From the NCBI GenBank assembly GCA_013214245.1, contig JABSQE010000007.1:1-22803 (forward strand): a DNA stretch of 22,803 nucleotides, given 5' to 3'. The notes beneath the pieces are model-generated. The model worked only from the letters and a program-made list of their open reading frames with translations, had not been told where the DNA came from and ran no database searches. The translations under genes were made by a program, and so were the position numbers. Source of the stretch: Hyphomicrobiaceae bacterium. GTDB taxonomy: Bacteria; Pseudomonadota; Alphaproteobacteria; Rhizobiales; Hyphomicrobiaceae. This document shows positions 8,267 through 16,715 of the stretch, in pieces. Numbering within the stretch: position 1 is the first letter of the stretch; every line of letters starts with the position of its first letter.

Positions 8267-9655
8267 TCAACCGCGAATTACAGGGCTTAGCGATGCTGCA
8301 AGTAAACGCATTTGACGATCGGTTGAGGATACCTGAAGTTGTACTTCGAACCATTCTGACACAAGCCGACAAACTGTAGCTTCAGGTGCAACTGATAGAG
8401 CTGCCGGATTTGAAAATAAATTTACATCACCTTGCGTCCAACCACGATTACTTAATAATTTGGTCATTACCTTAAAATCATCTTCGCTTGGTTCGGAATA
8501 AGATTCGGAATTTTGGCCTCTATTCTCTGCAGCAGCAATGATAGCTTCAATTTGAGCACCTAAGACGGTTAAATGCGTTGCGTTATTATAGAGTGTCAGA
8601 ACGGAGGGACTGAGTTCCCCTTGAGATATAAAACCATAGCAGGCTTTTACATCCTGATTTTGTAAATATCTGAGGTTATCTGCGAAAGTCTGCGCTATCT
8701 GCCTAAGATAGTAAGGTTCGGTGGTGAGAATTTTATCAGCATTACGACGTCGCCAGCTTACTAATGCGCTTACAACAAATTCAAGTCGTTCTAGCTCCGG
8801 TCTGCCATTTGACCTTAACTTGGCTAATAATTGTTCCTGTTCTCCTGCCCACACTCCATCATGAGCACGCATATCACTCCAAAATTTCTCGGATAAAATG
8901 GTAAGTCTTGGCTCAATACCGAGAATATTCTTTTCATACGTCTCTGTTGTTGGTATTTCGACAGTCACAGATTTAATTGTTGTACCAGCTGGAGCATTAA
9001 CAGTGGTGTGCACATGTAAGTAAGACTTGTGAATAAAATCTGTTATTATTTTAATTATTGGGATTTGATTAGAATTAATATACCAACTGCTTAAAATAGC
9101 TATAGCTAAGGTTGTAATTACTATGATTATTAAAATTTGATTTTTCACACTTCTTTCATATTTGCAATCGTTGTGAAATTCTTCTTGATTAATAGGCTGT
9201 GTAGAGCTCTCCTGACAAGAACGAATTCCAGTTCGCCGTCGATATTGTGCGGTAGCTGATTCTAAATTTTGCTGTATTTGCAATACTGGTTCATCTGATT
9301 TTTCGACACTGTTTAAATGTTGGTTATAATCTTGGGAGCCCAATCGGCTTTTGCTAATACCATCCAAACTCTCTGTTTGTTTCTCTAGATAATATTGCAT
9401 TTCTGGAGTTGCATCTACAGAAAAATCGTTTGGCTCTTCTGTTTCTGCAGATAGTAATGTAGCTGCGCCCGACTGATATTCTGGAAAAACATCATCTGCT
9501 GTGCGCCATTCTGGAAAACCTGCACGCCACACTAGATCGTCTGGCTTAAGATGGCCAAGTTCTCTAAATTTGTTTAATTCTGCGTCTGATAGTGGGCCAT
9601 GTTGTTGACCATTACGCGCTAGGTACCATTCAATATATGTATCTGCCTCGGACAT
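8267..9655 (-). CDS. GYF_2 (DUF4339) domain membrane protein
   Basis: A 462-residue protein from ATG 9655. Residues 8-60 form a GYF_2 domain: WYLARNGQQHGPLSDAEL, then PDDLVWRAGFPEWRTADDV. This domain is generally thought to bind proline-rich or partner peptides. A polar, low-complexity linker (60-170) leads to one transmembrane helix at about 173-193 (ILIIIVITTLAIAILSSWY). The remaining 270 residues form a mostly helical domain I do not recognise, containing YGFISQGELSP and NRGWTQGDVNLFSNP. The topology suggests a cytoplasmic GYF_2 domain and a periplasmic helical domain. It converges on the smc pseudogene and is divergent from ndk. Function unknown. It is intact, unlike its neighbour, so it is probably under selection. 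Confidence 0.85.
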   Translation of the reverse strand: MSEADTYIEWYLARNGQQHGPLSDAELNKFRELGHLKPDDLVWRAGFPEWRTADDVFPEYQSGAATLLSAETEEPNDFSVDATPEMQYYLEKQTESLDGISKSRLGSQDYNQHLNSVEKSDEPVLQIQQNLESATAQYRRRTGIRSCQESSTQPINQEEFHNDCKYERSVKNQILIIIVITTLAIAILSSWYINSNQIPIIKIITDFIHKSYLHVHTTVNAPAGTTIKSVTVEIPTTETYEKNILGIEPRLTILSEKFWSDMRAHDGVWAGEQEQLLAKLRSNGRPELERLEFVVSALVSWRRRNADKILTTEPYYLRQIAQTFADNLRYLQNQDVKACYGFISQGELSPSVLTLYNNATHLTVLGAQIEAIIAAAENRGQNSESYSEPSEDDFKVMTKLLSNRGWTQGDVNLFSNPAALSVAPEATVCRLVSEWFEVQLQVSSTDRQMRLLAASLSPVIRG

Positions 9656-10016
9656 CTCACACTCTTGTATCCTGGGCTACTACCAGGTTTTTGGCGAACC
9701 GTAAACTGCTTGCACAAAATATAGTACTGGCAGCTAACTCGGCTTTAGCAGTAAATCTGAATTACAAATGTACCAAAACTAAAGTAATTTAGCAAAAACT
9801 TGACTTGACATGTCACATCTTTAATTCTGTGCAGATTTTACATATTCTTAATAAAAACACGGTGCTTATGATACTATATATCATATCTTAATAACTTATT
9901 TTACGTCTATTAAACATGTTAACCAATTTTGAATAGTTTTAAGGGTTTGGTTGCAGAGTTTAAAATGCATGGCTATATCTAAATCAATACCAAATTTTAT
10001 CATGGATAGAACACCT
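9656..10016. promoter_or_regulatory. Divergent spacer between the GYF_2 gene and ndk
   Basis: About 360 bp that must carry both promoters. TTGACT and TTGACA overlap near 9801-9811 but have no good -10 at the usual spacing. A small inverted repeat ATGATA-ctata-TATCAT lies near 9868-9884 in an AT-rich stretch. The ndk frame stays open upstream of its chosen start to a TTG at 9951, which I treat as leader. No other gene seen. Confidence 0.35.
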
Positions 10017-10439
10017 ATGACATTAGAACGTACATTTTCTATAATCAAGCCCGATGCAACGGCCCGTAATCTAACTGGTAAAATTAATGCTGTGATTGAG
10101 AATACAGGCCTTCGTATAGTTGCCCAAAAACGTATATGCTGGACACGTGCTCAAGCTGAAAAATTTTACGAAGAGCACAAAGAACGCTCTTTCTACAGAG
10201 AACTGGTGGTTTTTATGACGTCAGGTCCTATCGTGTGTCAGGTTTTAGAAGGTGAAAATGCTATTATGAAATATCGAGACATTATGGGTGCTACTAACCC
10301 TGCTGAAGCTAATGCAGGCACTATCCGTAAAGATTTTGCTAAATCAATAGGCGAAAATTCAGTGCATGGATCTGATTCACCTGAAAGTGCTGAACGAGAA
10401 ATTGGCTTAAACTTCGATAATTCGGAAATTGTCGGCTAA
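10017..10439 (+). CDS. ndk: Nucleoside diphosphate kinase
   Basis: Transfers the gamma-phosphate of ATP to nucleoside diphosphates through a phospho-histidine, balancing NTP and dNTP pools. Read from ATG 10017 the protein has 140 residues, the normal bacterial length. It begins MTLERTFSIIKPDAT with Lys11, contains the substrate loop around MTSGPIVCQVLEGENAI (67-83), and has the active-site NSVHGSD motif with His117. The frame is open further upstream (TTG 9951, ATG 9969, ATG 10002), but those residues have no counterpart in the family. I therefore start at MTLERTF, although only a weak GGA precedes it. It stands alone, convergent with aspS across an 0.8-kb gap. All catalytic residues are present. 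Confidence 0.96.
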   Translation: MTLERTFSIIKPDATARNLTGKINAVIENTGLRIVAQKRICWTRAQAEKFYEEHKERSFYRELVVFMTSGPIVCQVLEGENAIMKYRDIMGATNPAEANAGTIRKDFAKSIGENSVHGSDSPESAEREIGLNFDNSEIVG

Positions 10440-11233
10440 TTGTGGTTAACACCAAAGTAGTACACTAAGCATAGATTACTAAAATGTAATAAATTCAGTC
10501 TTTTAAGAGATGGGCTCTTTCTAAGAAATCGTATTAAAAAAAACTTACAATAATTAAGGCTCATACACATGCTCGATATGTAGAGGCTAAGGATAGACTT
10601 TTTTCAGTAAAAATTCAATCTCGCCTTTATTTGCGTAAAAACTTATCATAATCAACAAGTTATCTTCATAACTAAACCAGGCTGCATTCTACTTAATGTG
10701 TTCCATAGTTGGTAATAAAGCCCACACGCATATACATTGTGCAATAATATAATATTTTAAGAGAATTAGATTTGTGTTTAGTGAATTTCTTGAATATATC
10801 CTTTAAAAATATTAATTCTAAGTGGGTATTCGTAAACGATACTTCTTGAAATTTTGGGCCTTGTTTACCTTTTTTCGAAAAATGCATTTTTGATTTTCAG
10901 TCCATGAAAGTTAAGTCATGCTTATAAGATCAGTATAAGAGAAATAAAACTCTACACTTTAGACTTCAACGACTAATTAGTGTTTGTTACCCTCAAACGT
11001 AATAGGTTATGATTTTTTTTTTAATAACTTAACTGATATTGCTTCTTTATATGCTTACTTCTGATATAGATATGAAAAACCAATGCCGAGTTTCGTCCCA
11101 AATTAAGCTGAGAGTGTTTTGCCCCTGTTGGAACTCTCACCATGTAATAGTAACTCAGCATAAAGTTTCTTTGATGTTATCAGTCCTTTCCCCGTCACAG
11201 AGATTTTTGTAATTTTAAAGCTTAAGGTCTACT
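10440..11233. other. Gene-free stretch between convergent ndk and aspS
   Basis: About 790 bp, AT-rich, with no supported gene. The 64-codon minus-strand frame at 10693-10887 is Lys/Phe-rich with no family resemblance. Structures seen are a small AAGAG/CTCTT repeat near 10505-10519, the palindrome AAAAATGCATTTTT at 10878-10891, and a pair of mutually exclusive stems near 11108-11159 downstream of aspS (GAGAGT/ACTCTC or GCTGAG/CTCAGC). None has a clear T-tract. Confidence 0.5.
11108..11159. repeat. Competing inverted repeats downstream of aspS
   Basis: GCTGAG (11108-11113) can pair with CTCAGC (11154-11159), while the overlapping GAGAGT (11110-11115) can instead pair with ACTCTC (11133-11138). 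The two stems exclude each other. This is a formal switch geometry, but the stems are only 6 bp and lie about 75 nt beyond the aspS stop, so chance is likely. Confidence 0.25.
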
Positions 11234-13021
11234 TTATGGGTTGGGTATCGACTGAATTTTAATACCTAGTTCGCGCAACTGAGATTTAGTAACCTCATTA
11301 GGTGCTAACATAAGTAAGTCGTTAGCTTGTTGGTTCATTGGAAACAATGAAACTTCACGTAGATTTTTAGAACCTGTTAGAAGCATAACAATACGATCAA
11401 TACCCGCAGCCAAACCACCATGTGGAGGAGCACCAAACTGGAAAGCGCTGTACATACCACCAAAACGTTCTATAAGGGTATTTTCGCTATAACCAGCAAT
11501 GCTAAATGCTTTAACCATAACATCTGGTAAGTGATTGCGTATAGCACCAGAAGCGATTTCATAACCATTACAGATGAAGTCGTACTGGTAAGCTTTGACT
11601 TCTGTTAACCTACCAAGTTTTTCAGCGTTCTTAAGAGCTTGGAGCCCGCCCTGAGGCATAGAAAATGGATTATGCGAGAAATCAATCTTACTATCGTCTT
11701 CATTCCACTCATACATTGGAAAATCAATAATCCAGGCAAGTTCAAAACGATTTTTATCGATCAGCCCTAATTCTTCGCCGATTTGATCACGTGCTTCGCC
11801 TGCAAATTTTATAAAATTATTTGGTTTTCCAGCTACAAAAAAAACCGAATCTCCATCTTTGAGATCAAGTTGAAGTCGTATAGCGTTTGTCCGCTCTAGA
11901 CCTATGTTTTTTGAAATGGGGCCAGCCCCTTGATTGTTACGCCAAAAAATGTAGCCTAGGCCAGGCTGATCTTGGCCTTGTGCCCAATTATTCATTCGAT
12001 CACAAAAAGATCTACTACCACCTGTTGGGGCTGGAATTGCCCATACTTTATTTTCCTTATCCTCCTTAATCATGTTAGCAAAAATCTTGAAACCAGAATC
12101 TCGAAAATGTTCTGTTACTTCTTGCATCTCTATTGGATTACGAAGGTCGGGTTTATCAGAGCCATATTTTGCTAAAGCTGTGTTATAGGTAATTCTAGGT
12201 ATCTTTTCTGTAACCGGTTTACCTTCAGAAAATGTCTTAAAAGTTGAGTGTAAAATTGGTTCCATAGTAGCAAAAATGTTTTCTTGTTCTACGAAACTCA
12301 TTTCTACATCAAGTTGATAAAATTCACCAGGTAAACGGTCTGCACGCGGATCCTCATCTCGAAAACAAGGTGCTATCTGAAAATAACGGTCAAATCCGGA
12401 TACCATAATAAGTTGTTTGTACTGCTGTGGTGATTGCGGAAGAGCATAAAACTTACCGCGATTAACTCTGCTTGGAACCAAAAAGTCACGTGCGCCCTCT
12501 GGCGAAGAAGCGGTCAATATAGGTGTAGTGAATTCAGAAAAACCAGCAGAATTCATGCTATCTCGGATATATTTAATAATATCAATTCTACGCATAATAT
12601 TAGCGTGGAGGGTGTCACGCCTTAAGTCTAGAAAGCGATACTGTAATCGTAGATCTTCAGGGTAGTCAGGTTCGGCAAATACGGGTAGAGGTAATTCTTT
12701 AGCTGCCGAAATAATTATAATTTCACTAGCAAACACTTCTACTTCACCAGTTGGCAACTCTGGATTAACAGTACCGTCAGGTCTCATACGTACTTGTCCA
12801 TCCACGCGAATAATCCATTCAGATCGCACCGTCTCAGCGATCACAAATGCTCCACTCTCCGGATCCACGACTACCTGAGTTAGACCGTAGTGATCTCGCA
12901 GATCAATGAATAAAACACCGCCGTGATCCCGCACACGATGAACCCAGCCAGAAATGCGAATTATTTGGTCAACATCATTAGTTCGAAGGGCGCCGCAAGT
13001 GTGAGACCGATATCGATTCAT
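11234..13021 (-). CDS. aspS: Aspartyl-tRNA synthetase
   Basis: Charges tRNA-Asp with aspartate. The 595-residue length is normal for the bacterial type. An N-terminal OB-fold anticodon-binding domain (about 1-110, containing VHRVRDHGGVLFIDLRDHYG) precedes the class II catalytic core. Class II motif 2 is seen in FQIAPCFRDEDPRADR followed by PGEFYQLDVEMSF, and motif 3 in GGLAAGIDRIVMLL. The bacterial GAD insertion lies between them. Start is ATG 13021; no strong Shine-Dalgarno precedes it. Alphaproteobacteria without asparaginyl-tRNA synthetase use a non-discriminating AspRS with GatCAB; that may apply here but cannot be settled from this window. It is divergent from rnd, an alphaproteobacterial arrangement. 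No damage is visible. Confidence 0.98.
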   Translation of the reverse strand: MNRYRSHTCGALRTNDVDQIIRISGWVHRVRDHGGVLFIDLRDHYGLTQVVVDPESGAFVIAETVRSEWIIRVDGQVRMRPDGTVNPELPTGEVEVFASEIIIISAAKELPLPVFAEPDYPEDLRLQYRFLDLRRDTLHANIMRRIDIIKYIRDSMNSAGFSEFTTPILTASSPEGARDFLVPSRVNRGKFYALPQSPQQYKQLIMVSGFDRYFQIAPCFRDEDPRADRLPGEFYQLDVEMSFVEQENIFATMEPILHSTFKTFSEGKPVTEKIPRITYNTALAKYGSDKPDLRNPIEMQEVTEHFRDSGFKIFANMIKEDKENKVWAIPAPTGGSRSFCDRMNNWAQGQDQPGLGYIFWRNNQGAGPISKNIGLERTNAIRLQLDLKDGDSVFFVAGKPNNFIKFAGEARDQIGEELGLIDKNRFELAWIIDFPMYEWNEDDSKIDFSHNPFSMPQGGLQALKNAEKLGRLTEVKAYQYDFICNGYEIASGAIRNHLPDVMVKAFSIAGYSENTLIERFGGMYSAFQFGAPPHGGLAAGIDRIVMLLTGSKNLREVSLFPMNQQANDLLMLAPNEVTKSQLRELGIKIQSIPNP

Positions 13022-13260
13022 ATTAGTTTTGCTCTATATCTTGTTGTGTTGAAGATGATATTGAAAAGACCTTAGATAATGTTCACTGGTATGTTTAGTC
13101 CAGCAAAGAATAACATCTAGGCACTATTCGCGATGAATACTTTTTAGGTTAAGCGAATGTTTAAGTAGACATATCAAGATGTAGCATAAAATGTGTCTTA
13201 AAGTTAAGGTCTATTAAAAAATCTATTAAATAAATTAGATTAAAGCTTATACATTTTTAC

Positions 13261-13266
13261 TATAAT
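13261..13266 (+). promoter_or_regulatory. Possible -10 element of rnd
   Basis: A perfect TATAAT about 40 nt before the rnd ATG, at a sensible distance for a short leader. No good TTGACA-like -35 stands 16-18 nt upstream, and AT-rich DNA makes such hexamers common. Confidence 0.35.
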
Positions 13267-13305
13267 ATAGCGACAACAGATAAATCATAAGTTAAAGTTA
13301 TAAGT

Positions 13306-14454
13306 ATGGAATGTATAAATAACTCAGAACAATTGCTTGCGGCATGCACAGCCCTTGCTAAACACGACTACGTAACTGTTGACACAGAATTCTTGAGGGA
13401 ACAGACATTCTGGCCTCATCTCTGTCTTATACAGTTAGCAGGACCTAACCACGAGTTCCTCATTGATCCTTTAGCAAAAGGGATCAAGCTCGACGCCTTC
13501 TATGATTTGATGGCTGATTTGGATACAGTTAAAGTCTTCCACTCTGGTCGACAAGACATAGAGATAATTTTTAACAAGGCAGGTTTGATACCCACGCCAC
13601 TATTCGACACACAGATAGCTGCTATGGTCTGCGGTTTTGGAGAATCTGTAAGTTATGTAAACTTAGTAAAGAAAATTTTAGGGATTGATTTAGATAAAGG
13701 TGCTAGATTTTCTGATTGGAGCAGTCGTCCACTCAGTAATAAACAACTGGCTTACGCTATAGCCGACGTGACGCATCTTCGTGATATCTACGTATTCCTA
13801 CTCAACGAACTTCACGTGTCAGGTCGTTCCGAATGGTTGTTAGAAGAAATGTCGACACTTTCCTCTGCTGAGACTTATCACACATCGCCAAGAAATGCTT
13901 GGAAAAGACTTAAAATGCGTGTTAAAAATAAAGTATCCTTAGCTATCTTAATAGAATTAGCGGCCTGGAGAGAAACAGTAGCGCAGTCTCAAGACCTGCC
14001 TCGGAATCGTATCCTACGAGATGAGGCACTTTACGATATTGCCAATCAAGCTCCTACAACAGTTGAAAAGCTTGGCAGACTGCGCAGTTTAAGCCAGGGT
14101 TTTTCCCGTTCTATCAAAGCCAAAGAAATCATAGAAGTGGTTAAACGTGGCCAATTGCAACCACTTAATAAAATTCCTCCTCTTCCAAACGGACGCCAGT
14201 TATCGGCTGAGGCTTCTGCATTAATTGATCTTCTAAAAGTTTTGTTACGGGCGAATGCGGCTCGCCATCGCGTCGCTCCTAGGCTTATAGCAGACAACAA
14301 CGATCTCGAAGCCATCGCCATGGAAGAAAAGCCTGATATTCCTGCTCTGAGAGGTTGGCGTAACGAACTTTTTGGTATAGATGCCTTGAAACTTAGAGAC
14401 GGCACTACTGCTTTGACGGTGGAAAAAGGAAGAGTTGTTACTATTAAGCTTTAA
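13306..14454 (+). CDS. rnd: Ribonuclease D
   Basis: A 3'-5' exoribonuclease that trims tRNA and other stable-RNA 3' ends. The 382-residue protein has the complete DEDDy active site: Asp26 and Glu28 in VTVDTEFL, Asp84 in SGRQDIEIIF, and Tyr150/Asp154 in QLAYAIADVTHL. An HRDC domain follows (about 210-290, LIELAAWRETVAQSQDLPRN, then ILRDEALYDIA). Length and architecture are normal. ATG 13306 is the first Met and begins the conserved part, though its Shine-Dalgarno is poor. A CATCTAA/TTAGATG repeat (14457-14463 with 14485-14491) directly after the stop could form a weak stem without a T-tract. Confidence 0.96.
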   Translation: MECINNSEQLLAACTALAKHDYVTVDTEFLREQTFWPHLCLIQLAGPNHEFLIDPLAKGIKLDAFYDLMADLDTVKVFHSGRQDIEIIFNKAGLIPTPLFDTQIAAMVCGFGESVSYVNLVKKILGIDLDKGARFSDWSSRPLSNKQLAYAIADVTHLRDIYVFLLNELHVSGRSEWLLEEMSTLSSAETYHTSPRNAWKRLKMRVKNKVSLAILIELAAWRETVAQSQDLPRNRILRDEALYDIANQAPTTVEKLGRLRSLSQGFSRSIKAKEIIEVVKRGQLQPLNKIPPLPNGRQLSAEASALIDLLKVLLRANAARHRVAPRLIADNNDLEAIAMEEKPDIPALRGWRNELFGIDALKLRDGTTALTVEKGRVVTIKL

Positions 14455-15478
14455 TACATCTAACGCGTAGACACACAATAATATTTAGATGAAAATAAAG
14501 TGCATTTTGTGGGATAGAGTATATATGCAAAAGCTGCTGTTATCTCGATTTAAGATAAATTGTTATTCGTTTATGTAAACTGGTTGCCACTATAATAATC
14601 GCAGTAATTCTCAAATCGGTGAAGCTTTAGAAAAGTCACAAGACCATATATTAAGAGCTAGTTAGGCACGAAATTATATAAACGATTAATAGTAAATTAG
14701 GTTTTAAGTGTCAAAAATTTATTAACTACATTTTTAGAAGCAGTTTAACTTCCTATTTCAGAAAACGCAATAGACTTTCATAGAATTAGATCTAACAATT
14801 TACCTATGGCGTGCGTACTAAATTGAGCTTCAAGTTTTAAAGCACTGAGATTGTGCTTATAATAGCATGGGCAAGACAAATCCTTGTGAAACGCTTAGCG
14901 AATTAAAATGTTGATTGTGAATGTAAAAAGGCCAATTTTTGCCAAGCTTATATAACATCTGCAGTACATCAACGTTGGAAGTATGGTAATATATACCCAT
15001 TACTTGGTAAGCATTCTAAGTCATTAAAATGATTTAACTTTGCCGTTTTTAATCTAAAGAATTAAAACGAGTTTAATTTCTAGAAAATGTTTAACATTTA
15101 CAGCAAAACTTAAACTTTTAGTCCAATAGTAATTAAAGGCATGTATAGGCGTACTACAACCTTTCACAGACACCCTAATAGGAGATTTATATGTTATTCT
15201 TTTATTATTAAGACTCTTGGCTTGTAACATGTGTTTCGGGGTAATTAATTTACAAATGACTAATTTGTAAAAACTTTATACTTTAAATTTCAGCGAATAG
15301 TTGAAGCTTTTAACTTAAATAGGCGATTAACATGCAAAATCAGAGGTGTTGAATATTAACTACACTATCACTAATTACTTTTTTAAATGAAAACCATAAC
15401 TGTATTTTTCTCACTTACTAATATGTAATCAAATTTTAGCTGAAGAGTTTAACACATAAACTTATAGAGCTATGTGTC
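14455..15478. other. Gene-free stretch between convergent rnd and pal
   Basis: About 1 kb of AT-rich DNA after both converging genes. In many alphaproteobacteria cpoB (ybgF), tilS and ftsH follow pal; I see no trace of them on the minus strand here. A 29-codon plus-strand frame at 14488 (opening MKIKCILWDRVYMQKLLL) has no Shine-Dalgarno and no resemblance. No tRNA or rRNA signature found. Confidence 0.5.
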
Positions 15479-15985
15479 TTACAAATTTATATTCTGCTTT
15501 AACACCACTTTAACTCGACGATTTTGCGACCAGCATAATATGTCATTGCATACTGCGGTAGGACGTTCCTTGCCTAAGGTTACTGTGTGTATGCGTCTGG
15601 GATCAACACCAGACTGTGTTAAAAAATTTTGGACAGCTACAGCACGACGCGCACCGAGTGCTATATTGTATTCTCTAGTTCCACGTTCATCAGCATGACC
15701 CTCAATTTTTATGAAATATTTATTGTGCTTATTCAACCAAATAGCTTGTCTAGCAAGTATTGTTTGAGACTCTTGTGTTATATGTGAGCTATTTGTTGCA
15801 AAATAGATAACATCACCAATATGTTCTGTGAAATAACGTTTAGAGCTAATAGCTTGTGGTTTCCTATCCGCAAATTGGACTAATTCGAATTCAAGCTCAT
15901 TATGAGAACAGGCTGGTATAAAAGTTAAAACTAAGCATGCAACGGTTATAGCGATATCTTTACGTAACTTATAAAAATCTGTCAT
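15479..15985 (-). CDS. pal: Peptidoglycan-associated lipoprotein Pal
   Basis: Outer-membrane lipoprotein that binds peptidoglycan and TolB at the division site. From ATG 15985 the product has 168 residues. A lipoprotein signal (hydrophobic core IAITVACLVLTF, lipobox IPAC, lipidated Cys26) is followed by a short tether and the OmpA-like C-terminal domain, with VIYFATNSSHI, the peptidoglycan-binding core GHADERGTREYN, and ALGARRAVAVQNFL. The frame could start at a TTG (16015), but that adds 10 residues before the signal, so I prefer the ATG. The C-terminal part carries two unusual Cys residues (TAVCNDILCWSQNRR), which might form a disulfide. It stands about 280 nt downstream of the small lipoprotein gene, behind that gene's terminator, so it probably needs its own promoter. 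The domain looks intact. Confidence 0.95.
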   Translation of the reverse strand: MTDFYKLRKDIAITVACLVLTFIPACSHNELEFELVQFADRKPQAISSKRYFTEHIGDVIYFATNSSHITQESQTILARQAIWLNKHNKYFIKIEGHADERGTREYNIALGARRAVAVQNFLTQSGVDPRRIHTVTLGKERPTAVCNDILCWSQNRRVKVVLKQNINL

Positions 15986-16185
15986 GAAATTTCGCTTAAT
16001 AAGGCAATGATACAAGTTGTATGTAGATTCCTCAGTTTTGAACGACTATCACTTTATATCTCTTAATCCAGAGTGTTAATGTTTGGCTCAATTATTAGCA
16101 ATTAAGGCTAAAATCATGAGACGTTGTGTAATAATAAAAGGGAATCTAGAAATGTGCATTAAACAAATACTGATAATTTAAGTTT

Positions 16186-16219
16186 AAAAAAGGCTGAAGT
16201 GTTGTCAAACACTACAGCC
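16186..16219 (-). terminator. Intrinsic terminator of the small lipoprotein gene
   Basis: On the minus strand, GGCTGTAGTGTT (16219-16208), loop TGAC, AACACTTCAGCC (16203-16192), then TTTTTT (16191-16186). The stem is 12 positions with one mismatch and a tetraloop. It is by far the best Rho-independent terminator in the window, 42 nt beyond the stop of the 43-residue lipoprotein frame, and it separates that gene from pal. Confidence 0.9.
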
Positions 16220-16261
16220 AATTTTACGCATATTGATGCGAAATAACAATGTACCAGAAGA

Positions 16262-16393
16262 TTACTGACTAGCTTTTTTAGTAATAGGCTGAACTTCTAA
16301 TCCAAGTTTCATCGGCTCGTGATAACGCTCTGAACGGCACGCGCCAAGAGTTGTTGCAACAAGTATGGTAGCGATTACGATAGCGCCCTTCAT
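16262..16393 (-). CDS. Small lipoprotein, 43 residues, unknown function
   Basis: A short frame on the minus strand from ATG 16393 to TAA at 16264-16262. AGGAGA (16405-16400) stands 6 nt before the start. The product begins MKGAIVIATILVATTLGACR: Lys at position 2, a hydrophobic core and a clean lipobox LGAC with Cys19, so signal peptidase II should leave a 25-residue lipidated peptide. The mature part is polar (RSERYHEPMKLGLEVQPITK, then KASQ). A strong intrinsic terminator follows. Signal, Shine-Dalgarno and terminator together make this a convincing gene despite its size. It lies between tolB and pal in the same direction, where no gene normally stands, so a Tol-Pal or envelope role is possible but only inferred. 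I recognise no family. Automated annotation would probably miss it. Confidence 0.85.
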   Translation of the reverse strand: MKGAIVIATILVATTLGACRSERYHEPMKLGLEVQPITKKASQ

Positions 16394-16399
16394 TAATTC

Positions 16400-16405
16400 T
16401 CTCCT
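16400..16405 (-). promoter_or_regulatory. Shine-Dalgarno of the small lipoprotein gene
   Basis: AGGAGA on the minus strand, 6 nt before the ATG at 16393. It is one of the strongest ribosome-binding sites in the window and supports translation of the 43-residue frame. Confidence 0.8.
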
Positions 16406-16715
16406 ATGCTTTTTTAATCTAGCCGACCTAGTAGCGTAAATCTACACTTCACGTGTTTGTTAACCTCATATCAACAAATCATTTAAAGCATATACTTCAG
16501 GTACCTCTACGTTCATTTTTACGCAACACTCGATGGTAAGTAATTAGCTTTTCAAAGCAATGCTGGTGCGTAAATGACACAAAGTAATGAAGATGGTAAT
16601 GCTAGGCAGTCTACGATTAACGACTGAGTCGATCTTAGACTTTCTAATAAAAGTTTTGAGATTACAGCGATTACTAGTCAAAAACAGACTAACGTTAACA
16701 CCATATAAAATTAGA
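16406..16715. other. Spacer between tolB and the small lipoprotein gene
   Basis: About 310 bp. On the minus strand, GTTAGTCT is repeated directly soon after the tolB stop, and a small stem (TAGTC/GACTA, loop TGTTTTT) near 16674-16691 could weakly end tolB. The promoter of the lipoprotein gene should lie here, but I see no good -35/-10 pair. Confidence 0.35.

Noticed and set aside
9951..10016. N-terminal extension of Ndk (from TTG 9951 or the ATGs at 9969/10002)
   Set aside because: These residues match nothing in the family, and starting at 10017 gives the normal 140-residue protein.
10693..10887. 64-codon minus-strand frame between ndk and aspS
   Set aside because: Lys/Phe/Ile-rich chance-like translation with no motif and no ribosome-binding site.
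14046..14405. 119-codon minus-strand frame inside rnd
   Set aside because: Antisense shadow of a well-supported gene, with Ser/Arg/Leu-rich composition typical of such shadows.
15985..16015. Longer Pal starting at the TTG at 16015
   Set aside because: It would put ten extra residues before a normal lipoprotein signal; the ATG at 15985 gives the standard layout.
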